Position numbers and translations under genes: made by a program
Part shown: positions 1 through 8,400 of the stretch, in pieces
How positions within the stretch are numbered: the stretch's first letter is position 1
Layout of the letters: every line of letters starts with the position of its first letter
Source: Janthinobacterium sp. GW458P
GTDB taxonomy: Bacteria; Pseudomonadota; Gammaproteobacteria; Burkholderiales; Burkholderiaceae_D
Length of the DNA stretch: 44,654 nucleotides
Reading direction: 5' to 3'
Assembly: GCF_002127585.1 (NCBI RefSeq)
Contig: NZ_NEGZ01000048.1
Span: 1-44,654 of the forward strand
Notes under the pieces: model-generated
Told to the model about the DNA's origin: nothing
Databases searched by the model: none
Seen by the model: only the letters and a program-made list of their open reading frames with translations

Positions 1-217
1 GCTCACTCAAAAACAACTGACAGGCCACTTCTTGCGAAGCGTCCTATTTCATTTATTTCTTCGTGAACATTTGATATTTTAAGTATGACGCCAATCCGAA
101 GATCGGCGCTGCACTACATCAAATGTCCACACTTATCGACTGTTAATTTTTAAAGAACTGTATTCGGTTACTGCTTTCGCGCTATCGACAAAGCGTTGTG
201 TTTGTCAGCTGCGAAGA
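1..217 (-). other. Leader of a 16S rRNA operon (rrn) running off the left edge
   Basis: Read on the minus strand, this has the layout of a bacterial rrn leader. A boxA-like antitermination motif, GTTCTTTAAAAATTA, lies at 144-158. It is followed by AACAGTCGATAAGTGTGG, which resembles the boxA-proximal leader of other proteobacterial rRNA operons. A hairpin closed by a UUCG tetraloop follows at 89-108 (8-bp stem with one G-U pair). The mature 16S gene itself is not in the window and should begin just beyond base 1. The match to rrn leaders is from memory. Confidence 0.75.
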
Positions 218-223
218 AGGAAG

Positions 224-252
224 AGTATGAAGCATTTCGCTACATCCGTCAA
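224..252 (-). promoter_or_regulatory. Sigma70 promoter of the rRNA operon
   Basis: On the minus strand there is a -35 box TTGACG (247-252), a 17-bp spacer and a -10 box CATACT (224-229). An A-rich UP-like segment lies upstream (253-270). It sits about 65 bp upstream of the boxA-like motif, as expected for an rrn promoter. The rest of the gap (253-452) holds no gene. It has one weak GC hairpin (about 337-372) and, at 407-420, GCGCC-AAAC-GGCGC ahead of the next gene. I saw no convincing promoter for the gene at 453. Confidence 0.7.
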
Positions 253-452
253 CTCCTTCTTTTCTTGCTCATCGCCGTTTCCGGTGATCCTCAAGTGCCG
301 CATTTGACTGCGTCTCATTGGGGAGGCGAACTATAGCAAAGCGCCCCAGCGGAAGCAAGGCTTTTCCGGGGCTTTTGCGGCCAACTGCTACAATTTCGCC
401 CCCTCCGCGCCAAACGGCGCTTGTCTATATATAGAACCATAGAAGATTCACC

Positions 453-1832
453 ATGAAACAACAAGCTCAAGGATCAGGCCTGACCCTGAAACGAGCTGGC
501 TTTACCACTGGCTTCGGCGTGCTCGCCGCCACCCTCGGTTCCGCAGTCGGTCTCGGCAACATCTGGAAGTTCCCCTACCTGACGGGCGCCAATGGCGGCG
601 CCGGCTTCCTGCTCATCTATCTGCTCGCTACCTTGTTAGTGGGGTTGCCCGTGATGATCGCGGAAATCACCCTGGGGCGCCGCGCCAAGGTCAATCCCAT
701 CTCCACCATGGAACGGCTGGCACCGAAGGGCAAGCCCTGGTGGCTGGTCGGCCTCATCGGCATGGTCGCCGCCTTCCTGATCGTCGCGTTTTATTCGGAA
801 GTGGTGGGCTGGGTATTTGCCTATATCGCCAAGGCCATCGATGGCTCCATCCTCAGCAGCGACAAGCTGGTGACGGAAGCGGCTTTCGCTACCCTGATCA
901 GCAATCCTTTGCAATCGCTGTTCTGGCAATGGGGCGTGCTGCTGTTTATCGGCGGTATCTTGATGCTGGGCGTGACCAAGGGTATCGAGGCGATCGCCAA
1001 GAAACTGATGCCGCTGCTGTTCCTGCTGCTGCTCCTGCTATGCGCGGTCAGTCTGTCGCTCGATAAAGCGGGCGAAGGCCTGGCGTTCCTGTTCCGTCCT
1101 GACTTTTCCAAGCTGACGGCTTCCGTCGTGCTGACGGCCATGGGCCTGGCCTTCTTTAAATTGTCCGTCGGCATGGGCACGATGATGACTTACGGCAGCT
1201 ATTTCCGCGACGATCAGAATATTCCCGTTACCACCTTGCGCGTGATGGCAGCCGACCTCGGTGTATCGATGCTGGCCGGCATCGCCATCTTCCCCGCCGT
1301 GTTCACGTTTGGCTTTGCCCCCAGCGCGGGACCGTCGCTGGTGTTCATCACGATTCCCGCCGTGTTTTCGCAAATTCCCATGGGCCAAGCCCTGATGGTG
1401 GTGTTCTTCATCCTCGCCGCCGTGGCCGCCACAGGGGCGATGCTGTCGCTGATGGAAGTGCCCGTGGTGATTTTCCATGAACGCTTCGGCTGGACGCGCA
1501 CCAAGTCCACCATCGTGACCATGCTACTGCTGGCCGTGCTCGGTTCCGTGTGCGCGCTCAGTAACAGCACCCTGGCGGACTTCAAGCTGTTTAACTTGAA
1601 TATGTTTGATCTGTTCGACTTCGTCTCGTCGAATATCTTCCTGCCCGTGGGCGGCATCGCGATTGCCTTGTTTACAGGCTGGGCCTGGGGCAAGCAGCAT
1701 TTCATCGAGGCGATCAGCAATCATGGCCAGCTGCAAAATCAAACCCTGGCGCATGTGCTGCTGTTCCTGCTGCGCTTTGTCTCGCCCGTGCTGATCCTGA
1801 TCGTGATGCTGAAAGGTTTAAAGGTCTTCTAA
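453..1832 (+). CDS. Sodium-dependent transporter, neurotransmitter:sodium symporter (NSS/SNF) family
   Basis: A 459-residue inner-membrane protein, probably a Na+-coupled importer of amino acids or a related small amine. The N-terminal hallmark GSAVGLGNIWKFPYL (about residues 30-44) is the unwound TM1 region that binds Na+ and substrate in LeuT-type transporters. About 11-12 hydrophobic segments follow, and the length suits bacterial NSS members such as MhsT. The start ATG at 453 has only a weak ribosome site (AGAAG). The stop at 1830-1832 directly abuts the stop of the convergent dipeptidase gene, leaving no room for a separate terminator. The substrate cannot be read from sequence; import of an amino acid freed by wall turnover is possible but speculative. 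Confidence 0.9.
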   Translation: MKQQAQGSGLTLKRAGFTTGFGVLAATLGSAVGLGNIWKFPYLTGANGGAGFLLIYLLATLLVGLPVMIAEITLGRRAKVNPISTMERLAPKGKPWWLVGLIGMVAAFLIVAFYSEVVGWVFAYIAKAIDGSILSSDKLVTEAAFATLISNPLQSLFWQWGVLLFIGGILMLGVTKGIEAIAKKLMPLLFLLLLLLCAVSLSLDKAGEGLAFLFRPDFSKLTASVVLTAMGLAFFKLSVGMGTMMTYGSYFRDDQNIPVTTLRVMAADLGVSMLAGIAIFPAVFTFGFAPSAGPSLVFITIPAVFSQIPMGQALMVVFFILAAVAATGAMLSLMEVPVVIFHERFGWTRTKSTIVTMLLLAVLGSVCALSNSTLADFKLFNLNMFDLFDFVSSNIFLPVGGIAIALFTGWAWGKQHFIEAISNHGQLQNQTLAHVLLFLLRFVSPVLILIVMLKGLKVF

Positions 1833-2447
1833 TCAGAGTACCCGGGTGTAGGTCTGGCGCACCAGCACCCGGTCGCCGCAATCGAAATGCCACCATTCGC
1901 TGTTGATGCCGAAGAAACCCGCCTGGAACATGGCGTCGCGCAACAAACGGCGGTGTGCCACCTGCTCCTCGGCAATTTCTCCCTTTTCCAGCAAAACCAA
2001 CTCCAGTGCCGGATGCGAGCGCTCACTCAGGTCATCAAAACCCGTGCCCATGTCCAGCTCCTGCCCGTCCGGCCCGACGATGGTGATGTCGAGCGCCATG
2101 CCGAACGAGTGAATCGAGCCGCGCGAGGGCTCGGCGATGTAACCGAGCAACTCCGTTCCCTGCAATGCATCCCACAGTTGCTGCTGCACCCGCTGCGGGC
2201 GCAGGGCGTCGAGCACCAAGAGATGATGATCGGGGCGCTGCGCGGCCAGCCAGGCCACGGCCCGTTCCAGCGCGGCGGCCGCATCGCGGTGCAGCCAGGC
2301 GCAATCGATGGGACTGTATAAGTCGCGGCCGACGAAATTGTCGGGCGTGGCATAGCGCAAGTCGACGGCAATGCCGGCAATACTGCTCAGGTGGCGAAAT
2401 TGCGGATCGCTGCCGACCGCTTCCAATTGCAAACTTGCAACAGACAT
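1833..2447 (-). CDS. ddpX: D-alanyl-D-alanine dipeptidase (VanX/DdpX family, M15D)
   Basis: A 204-residue zinc peptidase that splits D-Ala-D-Ala into D-alanine. Visible family motifs are SIHSFGMALD (zinc ligands His113 and Asp120), EWWHF (catalytic Glu184 and zinc ligand His187) and DALRP with the conserved Arg83. The length matches VanX (about 202 residues). No signal peptide is seen, so it probably acts in the cytoplasm. The ATG at 2447 shares its A with the stop TGA of the upstream LysR gene, implying translational coupling. An open frame continues upstream of this ATG, but that part is only a shadow of the LysR gene. In this context the role is salvage of wall peptides rather than vancomycin resistance, because no vanH or vanA is nearby. 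The symbol follows the chromosomal E. coli homolog. Confidence 0.9.
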   Translation of the reverse strand: MSVASLQLEAVGSDPQFRHLSSIAGIAVDLRYATPDNFVGRDLYSPIDCAWLHRDAAAALERAVAWLAAQRPDHHLLVLDALRPQRVQQQLWDALQGTELLGYIAEPSRGSIHSFGMALDITIVGPDGQELDMGTGFDDLSERSHPALELVLLEKGEIAEEQVAHRRLLRDAMFQAGFFGINSEWWHFDCGDRVLVRQTYTRVL

Positions 2448-3349
2448 CAGACTTCTCTTTCCAGGCAGTTGCGCGCCGCCACGCCGATGCTGTCGGCCAG
2501 GCGCCGCGCGCCATGCGACAGCGGCGAGTGGCTCGCCGTCAATAAATACAGTTGGATCGGTATCGTGGGCGCCCAGGGACGGCGCTGCAGGCGCTCGGGC
2601 GAGCCGGAGGCGGCCGTAAACGGGTCGACCACGGCCATGCCGGCGCCCGCTTCCACCAGGGAACGGGCGATTTGATAGGTTTGCACCACGGTGGAAAACA
2701 CGGGGTGGATGTCCTGTGCCTCGCAGGCGGCCACCACCAGTTCGCCCAGCGGATCGTTGTCGGCATGACCGATCAGCTCGCCATTCAGGCCATGCGCCGT
2801 CAACGGCGTGCCGCAATCGGCCGCATGCCAGGTGCCGGCCGGGGCGATCACCGTCATGACACCGTGCGCCAGCGGTTCGGCCACGATGCCCGGGTGGCGC
2901 GGGTCTTGCAGCGACACGGCCAGGTCCGCTTCACCGAGGCGCAGGGTATTGACGATCTCGCCCGTGTGATGGGTGGCCAGCTGGCATCGCGTGTGGGGAA
3001 AATCGCGCCGCCACTCCGTCATGGCAAACGGCAAGACGCTGATGGCGAGCGTCGGCGTGGACACCAGGCGGATGGTTTCCACCGCATGGCCCTTCAGGCT
3101 GGCCGCCAGGCGGCGGATGCCCAATAGATCGCGGTTGAGCTTTTCCGTTTCGACAAACAAACGGTGCGCCTCGGGCTTCGGGTACAGCTTGCCCCGCACA
3201 CGCTCGAACAGCGGCATGCCCAGTTGCAATTCGCAATGCTGCAAGACCTTGGTCACGGCCGGCTGCGAGATATGCAGCACCTGGGCCGCGCCGCTGATGG
3301 TGCCAACTTGCATGATGGCGTGAAACACTTCGATATGACGCAGCCGCAT
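2447..3349 (-). CDS. LysR-family transcriptional regulator
   Basis: A 300-residue regulator. An N-terminal winged helix-turn-helix (about residues 1-60, including TISGAAQVLHISQPAVTKVL) is followed by a periplasmic-binding-protein-like effector domain. The effector region resembles the NocR/OccR opine-sensing subgroup, from memory. A good ribosome site (AAAGGAA) precedes ATG 3349. It ends in a 1-nt stop/start overlap with the dipeptidase gene, so the two are co-expressed and the regulator probably controls this unit. Its effector is unknown; a wall-derived peptide or D-amino acid would fit the neighbourhood. Confidence 0.88.
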   Translation of the reverse strand: MRLRHIEVFHAIMQVGTISGAAQVLHISQPAVTKVLQHCELQLGMPLFERVRGKLYPKPEAHRLFVETEKLNRDLLGIRRLAASLKGHAVETIRLVSTPTLAISVLPFAMTEWRRDFPHTRCQLATHHTGEIVNTLRLGEADLAVSLQDPRHPGIVAEPLAHGVMTVIAPAGTWHAADCGTPLTAHGLNGELIGHADNDPLGELVVAACEAQDIHPVFSTVVQTYQIARSLVEAGAGMAVVDPFTAASGSPERLQRRPWAPTIPIQLYLLTASHSPLSHGARRLADSIGVAARNCLEREV

Positions 3350-3432
3350 GGGCTATTCCTTTACCTTGCCGTGGCCCCGTGGGCCGTCAATGTTCAGCAT
3401 ATAAGAAAAAGTCATGGGCTGGAACGGCCGTG

Positions 3433-4233
3433 CTACTTTGTTGCAACAGCTGTGGCCGGCGTCGTCAGCACTTCCAGCAGGGCCGCCGTCTCGCCGTCCG
3501 GCATGCCGTCAAACCGCGTATTGCGGTATTTCATCTGGAAGGCGATCAGGACATTGCGCGTCGCTTCATCGAACACGCCCGTCTGCGGCGTCGCATAGCC
3601 GTGCTGGGCCAGCTTTTTCTGGAACCAGACGGCATCAGGTACTTGCTGCTCAAAAACGAGGCGTTGCGCGGCCACGCGGTTGACATCGGGCCAGACGATC
3701 AGGCCCGCATCGGCCAGCTGGCGCCATGGAAACAGCGGTCCCGGGTCCTGCTTGCGCTGCGGGGCGATTTCGTTGTGGCCCAGGATATTTTCCGGCGCGA
3801 TGTTGTAGCGCGCCTGGATATCTTTCAACAGCGGAATCAGCTCATCAATCTGTGCCTGCGGGAATGGATACCAGAGGCGGCCTTCCGGCGTGTCCTTGTA
3901 GCCGGGGTTGACGATCTCGATGCCGATCGAGCTGACATTTAACTGTGTATAAGTCTTCCAGTTACTCACACCCGCGTGATTGGCCTGGCGCGATTCGTCG
4001 ACCAGCACGTAAAACTTCGGCTTGTCCGTGTCGGTCAGCAAATAATGGCTGCTGACCACTTGTTCCGTCAGGATCTTGATCGAGCGGGGCAGGTCGCTCA
4101 CCGTGTAATGGATGACGATGAATTTCACGCGCGGGCTCTGGCTGCGCGCCGTCAAGCTATGGTCGAGGTGCGGCGCGGGCGTGCTACAGGCGGAAAGCAG
4201 GGCCACCAGCAGGGCGAGGGCGATTTTTTTCAT
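3433..4233 (-). CDS. amiD: N-acetylmuramoyl-L-alanine amidase, AmiD-type lipoprotein
   Basis: A 266-residue outer-membrane or periplasmic lipoprotein that cleaves the bond between MurNAc (or anhydroMurNAc) and the stem peptide. It has a lipobox LLSAC with Cys16, then an Amidase_2 domain. Its first zinc ligand is His42 (IHYTV), and further expected residues lie in GHNEIAPQRKQDPGP (about 152-166). A C-terminal PG_binding_1 domain (about 200-255, including FDEATRNVLIAFQMKY) completes the E. coli AmiD architecture. It lies 30 nt downstream of the sugar kinase on the same strand, inside the peptidoglycan salvage cluster. AmiD differs from cytoplasmic AmpD by this export signal. Confidence 0.9.
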   Translation of the reverse strand: MKKIALALLVALLSACSTPAPHLDHSLTARSQSPRVKFIVIHYTVSDLPRSIKILTEQVVSSHYLLTDTDKPKFYVLVDESRQANHAGVSNWKTYTQLNVSSIGIEIVNPGYKDTPEGRLWYPFPQAQIDELIPLLKDIQARYNIAPENILGHNEIAPQRKQDPGPLFPWRQLADAGLIVWPDVNRVAAQRLVFEQQVPDAVWFQKKLAQHGYATPQTGVFDEATRNVLIAFQMKYRNTRFDGMPDGETAALLEVLTTPATAVATK

Positions 4234-4263
4234 GAAAGATCCGTGTTCGGGTTAATAAAATGT

Positions 4264-5211
4264 TCAGTTCTTGCCAGTACGCTGGCCTGCTGCCCTGGCC
4301 GCCACCTTGGCCGCAGCCTCATGCGAACGGGCAACTTTTTGCTCCATCTGCAACGATACGGGCAAAACGGCCCGCATGGCAGCCGCGATGGCCGGGTGCA
4401 ACTGCGCCGCGCGGCCCGCCAACACCACGGGACGGGGACCATGGCGCGCCGTCAGGGCCAGGGCCAAACGCGCCAGTTCCTGTCCCGCGCGCTGCAAGAT
4501 GTCCAGCGCCAGCGGGTCGGCGTCCGCGCTGGCGGCCACGGCCAGCGCCAGCCGGCCGATGGCGCCCCGGTCCTGGCCATACATGAAGGCGCGCGACAGC
4601 GACCAGTCGCTGCCGCCCAGTTGCGCAAACACGGCCCCGGCCATGGGCGAGCCTTGCCAGCTGCCGGGCGCCTCGTCTTCACGGCGCCAGATGTGGCGCA
4701 AGGCTTCGCGCGCGATCCAGTAGCCGCCGCCGCCATCGTCGAGCAGCACGCCGCGCCCGCCCGCGCGGTGAAACACGCCCTCCGCATCGATCCAGGCGGC
4801 GATCGAGCCCGTGCCTGCGTAGACCAGATAACCTTCGCCTGGTTCAAAACTGTCGCGATAGGCGATTTCAATGTCGTTGCCCAAGCTGACGTCGGCGGCG
4901 TCCAGCGCCAGCAGCGCGGCCAAGGTTTGCGCCAGCACAACATCATCGCCGCCAAAGCCCGTCAAGCCCGCCACCACGGCGCGCGGCTGGCCGATGGCCA
5001 GCACTTGCTTGCACAACGTTGCAAACGTGGCATGCACGGCGGCGCGGCCCGCCTCGCTGCTCATTTGCAAGGCAGACAAGCCTTCCACGGCGCCGTCGGC
5101 CACGATGATGCCGTCGGCGGTAGCCAGGGCCCAGCGCGTCTGCGTGCCGCCCGCGTCGATGCCCAGCCCGAGCACGGCAGAGTCAGTATTGCTTGCAGAG
5201 AAGGAAATCAT
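4264..5211 (-). CDS. BadF/BadG/BcrA-type sugar kinase (probable N-acetylglucosamine / N-acetylmuramic acid kinase, MurK-like)
   Basis: A 315-residue ASKHA-fold kinase. The N-terminal phosphate-binding loop is GLGIDAGGTQTRWAL. A second phosphate motif, YAGTGSIAAW, is followed by a glycine-rich adenosine region GVLLDDGGGGYWIAREAL. The family includes eukaryotic GlcNAc kinase and clostridial MurK, which phosphorylates both MurNAc and GlcNAc. MurK activity is the most useful assignment here, because MurQ in the same cluster needs MurNAc-6-phosphate and no PTS MurNAc importer or anmK is present. The frame stays open to ATG 5268, but that ATG lies inside a perfect hairpin and the extra residues resemble nothing in the family. 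I therefore prefer ATG 5211, although neither start has a clear Shine-Dalgarno. Substrate choice is inference. Confidence 0.82.
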   Translation of the reverse strand: MISFSASNTDSAVLGLGIDAGGTQTRWALATADGIIVADGAVEGLSALQMSSEAGRAAVHATFATLCKQVLAIGQPRAVVAGLTGFGGDDVVLAQTLAALLALDAADVSLGNDIEIAYRDSFEPGEGYLVYAGTGSIAAWIDAEGVFHRAGGRGVLLDDGGGGYWIAREALRHIWRREDEAPGSWQGSPMAGAVFAQLGGSDWSLSRAFMYGQDRGAIGRLALAVAASADADPLALDILQRAGQELARLALALTARHGPRPVVLAGRAAQLHPAIAAAMRAVLPVSLQMEQKVARSHEAAAKVAARAAGQRTGKN

Positions 5212-5238
5212 GGCATGAGTGTAAAGCCAAGCGAAGCT

Positions 5239-5275
5239 TGCAGGCATGAAAGCTTGCGCATGTTTCATGCCTGCA
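5239..5275. repeat. Perfect 13-bp inverted repeat (hairpin) between the DigH-like gene and the kinase
   Basis: TGCAGGCATGAAA (5239-5251) pairs perfectly with TTTCATGCCTGCA (5263-5275) around an 11-nt loop. It lies in the 93-bp gap between two co-directional genes. There is no T-run on either side, so it is not a standard terminator. It may be a processing or attenuation hairpin in the operon mRNA, or an operator. Confidence 0.6.
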
Positions 5276-5304
5276 GGTTATGGACTGCCGGTAATCCGGC
5301 AAAG

Positions 5305-6966
5305 TTACTTGGCGGCGGCCGCAAACGGTTCGCGCACGGTGACGCGGGGGCTTTCATTGCCGAGGCGGTCCACGGCGCTGACCACCACCGCGTTGACTTT
5401 GCCGGTGGCATCATCGACCAGGGTCAGTTCGCCCTGCACGCCCGTGACTACGGTGAAGCGCCAGTCTTCGCCATAGCGGGCCCAGATCGCATATTGCGCC
5501 ACAGGTTTGCCGCCGCCCGCCGTCAGTTTCATATTCAGGCTGGTGGAATCGCGGCGCAAGGCCAGCGCGGGCGTGCCCGGTGCTTCCTTGCCCAGCCACG
5601 GCGTGGCGGGGATCAGGGCAGGGCTTTGATAGACAGTTGCCTTGAGTTGCTCGCTGACACCCTTACGGTTCTGCATCAGGGGCACCATGCTGAAATGCAC
5701 TTGCCCATTCGCCCCGGGGCGCGTGCGCGTCACCTCGATCTGCTTGATGATCTCTTGCGGCGTGAAGGACTTGGCGGAATTGTCGATACGGCTCGTATAT
5801 AAACCGGGCCACACGTGGCGGCCATACGGATTTTGCGCCAGCCAGTAGTCGAGCAGCACGCCAAACGCCTGCGGCGCCTGCGCCACGGGCCAGTACAGCT
5901 GCGGCGACAGATAATCGAGCCAGCCCTTGGCCAGCCACAATTCCGCATCCGCATACAATTTATCGTACTGGCTGAAGCCGACGATGCCGGCAGGGCGGCG
6001 GTCGGGACGGCCGATGCCGAACGGGCTGATGCCGAAACGCACCCAGTTCTTTTCGCGGTGGATGCCCGTATATAAAGCTTCGATCAGCTGGTTGACGTTC
6101 TGGCGGCGCCAGGAAGCGCGGTCCAGCTGGCCGCCGGCCAGCAGATATTGCTGCCAGGAAGGCTCATCGGGGAAGGGCAATTCGCGCTTGGCGCCGCCAT
6201 TGCCCGCGTCCAGCGCGGCCGTTTCCGCACCGGCGCCGGCGCCGGGCGCGTCGATCGGATACGGATAAAAGTAGTCGTCGATGTGCACGCCATCGATATC
6301 GTAGCGGCGCACCACGTCGAGCACCACGTCCGTCGTGTGCTTCGAGGCGGCGGCGTCGCCCGGGTCCATCCACAGGTAGCGGCCGTATTGCTTGACGGAC
6401 GCCGGATTGGTGGACGCGAAACTGTCGCGCGCCAGCGGCGACTTGGCCGTCGCGTGACGGGCACGATAGGGGTTGAACCAGGCGTGCAATTCCAGGCCGC
6501 GCGCATGCGCCTGCGCCACCCAGAAGGCCAGCGGGTCATACAGGGGCAATGGCGGCTGGCCTTGCTTGCCCGTCAGGTATTCCGACCACGGTTCCAGCTG
6601 CGACGGGTAAATCGTGTCCGCGCTGGGACGCACCTGCAGCACAATCGCGTTCAGATTCAAGGACTTGGCGCGGTCGAGGATGGCGATCGCCTCGGCTTGC
6701 TGCTTGGCGACCGGCAAGTTATTGCGGCTGGGCCAGTCGATATTGGCGACCGTCGAGACCCAGGCGGCGCGGAACTCGCGCGGCGCCGGCGGCGGCACTT
6801 CGCCCGTGATGTGCTGCACGGGCGGCACGGCCGGCAAGCCTGCTTCGCCTGGCGTCACTGCGGAAGGCATTTTGGTGCTGGTACAGCTGCTGAGCAATGT
6901 GGCGGTGGCCAGCGCGGCCAGTACGCCGGTCGTGGCGCCCAGGCGTTTTTTAAAAGTAGACAACAA
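5305..6966 (-). CDS. Glycoside hydrolase-like lipoprotein (DUF187/GHL10, DigH/YddW-like)
   Basis: About 553 residues. A lipoprotein signal with lipobox LLSSC leads into a TIM-barrel GHL10 domain containing FRAAWVSTVANIDWPS and DGVHIDDYFYPYP. E. coli DigH (YddW) of this family is an outer-membrane lipoprotein that cleaves denuded glycan strands, i.e. glycan whose peptides were removed by amidases. That fits the AmiD-type gene in the same cluster. A C-terminal fibronectin-like region (about 460-540) follows the barrel. The start is uncertain: the frame is open to 7044, but the hydrophobic signal begins after two TTG codons at 6966 and 6963, with AAGGA six bases upstream of the first. I use TTG 6966. 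ATG 7011 is the alternative, without a visible ribosome site. Exact cleavage chemistry is not established from sequence. Confidence 0.85.
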   Translation of the reverse strand: MLSTFKKRLGATTGVLAALATATLLSSCTSTKMPSAVTPGEAGLPAVPPVQHITGEVPPPAPREFRAAWVSTVANIDWPSRNNLPVAKQQAEAIAILDRAKSLNLNAIVLQVRPSADTIYPSQLEPWSEYLTGKQGQPPLPLYDPLAFWVAQAHARGLELHAWFNPYRARHATAKSPLARDSFASTNPASVKQYGRYLWMDPGDAAASKHTTDVVLDVVRRYDIDGVHIDDYFYPYPIDAPGAGAGAETAALDAGNGGAKRELPFPDEPSWQQYLLAGGQLDRASWRRQNVNQLIEALYTGIHREKNWVRFGISPFGIGRPDRRPAGIVGFSQYDKLYADAELWLAKGWLDYLSPQLYWPVAQAPQAFGVLLDYWLAQNPYGRHVWPGLYTSRIDNSAKSFTPQEIIKQIEVTRTRPGANGQVHFSMVPLMQNRKGVSEQLKATVYQSPALIPATPWLGKEAPGTPALALRRDSTSLNMKLTAGGGKPVAQYAIWARYGEDWRFTVVTGVQGELTLVDDATGKVNAVVVSAVDRLGNESPRVTVREPFAAAAK

Positions 6967-7056
6967 AACAATTCCTTGCAGTGGTGAAGCGCAGGTCGAT
7001 CGGTGGAGCATTTTACTGTGCGCCCGCCATCCTTGCGGGCGCACGGTTCAAAAGAA

Positions 7057-8355
7057 TCAGGCCTCGGCCTTCTTGCCGAATTCCGGATCGATCTTGACCA
7101 GCGCGGCCATGATGAAGGCGGGAATGGTGGCGATGCAGACCCAGATGAAGAAGTGCTGGTAGCCGAGCATTTGCTGTATCCAGCCGCTGGCCATGCCCGG
7201 CAACATCATGCCCAGGGCCATGAAGCCCGTGCAAATGGCGTAATGGGCCGTTTTATGGGCGCCATCGGACACCATGATCATGTACAGCATGTACGAGGCG
7301 AAACCAAAGCCGTAACCGAATTGCTCCAACGCAATGCCCCCCGCGATCACATAGATATTGCTGGGCAAGGCGCAGGCCAGGTACACAAACACCAGGTCGG
7401 GCAGATGGACGGACAGCACCATGATCCACAGGCAACGTTTCAAGCCGAAGCGGGAAATGATGAATCCGCCCAGCAAGCCGCCCAGGGTCAGGGCGATCAC
7501 GCCGATGGTGCCGTAGACGAGGCCCACCTGTTCCGTACTGAGGCCCAGGCCGCCCTTGGCGACGGGGTCGAGCAGGAAGGGTGCAGCCAGCTTCAACAGT
7601 TGCGCTTCGCCGAGGCGGAACAGCAGCAAGAAGCCGAGGATGACGACAATATCCTTCTTCCTGAAAAACGCGGCAAAGGTGGCGACGAACTCTTGCAGCG
7701 GAGAAATACCAGCGTCCTGGATGCTGGGGCGGTCATCCTTCGGTTTCGGCAAGACGAAGTAGTGGTAGAGGAAGAGGGTGATGAACAGGCCCGCCAGAAT
7801 CGCAAACACGACGGACCAGGCCAGCTGCACATTGCCCGTCGCATGCGTCAGATAGCCGGCCAGGAACACGAGCCCGCCCTGGCCCGCGATCATCGCCAGG
7901 CGGTAAAACGTGCTGCGCACGCCGACGAAGGCCGCCTGCTGGTGTTCTTCCAGGCCCAGCATATAAAAGCCGTCGGCGGCGATATCATGCGTGGCGGAAC
8001 TGAAAGCCATCAGCCAGAAAATGGCCAGACTGATCTGGAAAAAATGGGGCAAGGAGGTCGTCAGGGCCACCAGCGCCAGCGCGGCGCCGATCACCAGCTG
8101 CAGGCCGACAATCCAGAAGCGCTTGGTGCGGTACATATCGATGAAGGGCGACCACAGGGGCTTGATAACCCACGGCAAGTACAGCCAGCTCGTATACAGG
8201 GCGATATCCGTATTGGAAAAGCCGTAATTCTTGTACATGATCACGGACAAGGTCATGACCACGACATAGGGTATGCCCTGGCCGAAATACAGGGAAGGGA
8301 TCCACAGCCACGGTTTGTTGGCGCGCGCCGCAGCGGGTTGTTTCACTAGCTCCAT
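7057..8355 (-). CDS. AmpG-like MFS permease (muropeptide or amino sugar importer)
   Basis: A 432-residue, about 12-TM major facilitator protein. The beginning, LYFGQGIPYVVVMTLSVIMY (about 23-42), followed by YTSWLYLPWVIKPLWSP, is typical of the AmpG/SLC33 branch, which imports GlcNAc-anhydroMurNAc muropeptides. A ribosome site AGAAGGA lies just upstream of ATG 8355. It is 45 bp downstream of murQ and 90 bp upstream of the DigH-like gene. Its place between the etherase, the kinase and wall hydrolases supports a role in bringing wall sugars into the cytoplasm. It could instead take monosaccharides such as MurNAc, so I do not call it ampG outright. Confidence 0.82.
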   Translation of the reverse strand: MELVKQPAAARANKPWLWIPSLYFGQGIPYVVVMTLSVIMYKNYGFSNTDIALYTSWLYLPWVIKPLWSPFIDMYRTKRFWIVGLQLVIGAALALVALTTSLPHFFQISLAIFWLMAFSSATHDIAADGFYMLGLEEHQQAAFVGVRSTFYRLAMIAGQGGLVFLAGYLTHATGNVQLAWSVVFAILAGLFITLFLYHYFVLPKPKDDRPSIQDAGISPLQEFVATFAAFFRKKDIVVILGFLLLFRLGEAQLLKLAAPFLLDPVAKGGLGLSTEQVGLVYGTIGVIALTLGGLLGGFIISRFGLKRCLWIMVLSVHLPDLVFVYLACALPSNIYVIAGGIALEQFGYGFGFASYMLYMIMVSDGAHKTAHYAICTGFMALGMMLPGMASGWIQQMLGYQHFFIWVCIATIPAFIMAALVKIDPEFGKKAEA

Positions 8356-8400
8356 ACATCCTTCTTGGTCTCCCAGACAGAAGAATGCCGCGCCATCGGA

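Noticed and set aside
337..372. GC hairpin (GCCCC...GGGGC) as a terminator ahead of the NSS transporter
   Set aside because: The stem is interrupted and the following T-run is only four bases; no gene ends here on the plus strand.
1833..2447. Vancomycin-type resistance cluster because of the VanX-like dipeptidase
   Set aside because: No vanH, vanA/B-type ligase or vanRS genes are nearby; the neighbours are wall salvage genes, so a catabolic role is more likely.
3976..5802. Plus-strand open frame of about 600 codons across three minus-strand genes
   Set aside because: It crosses gene boundaries of the amidase, kinase and DigH-like genes, and its translation is compositionally biased with no domain.
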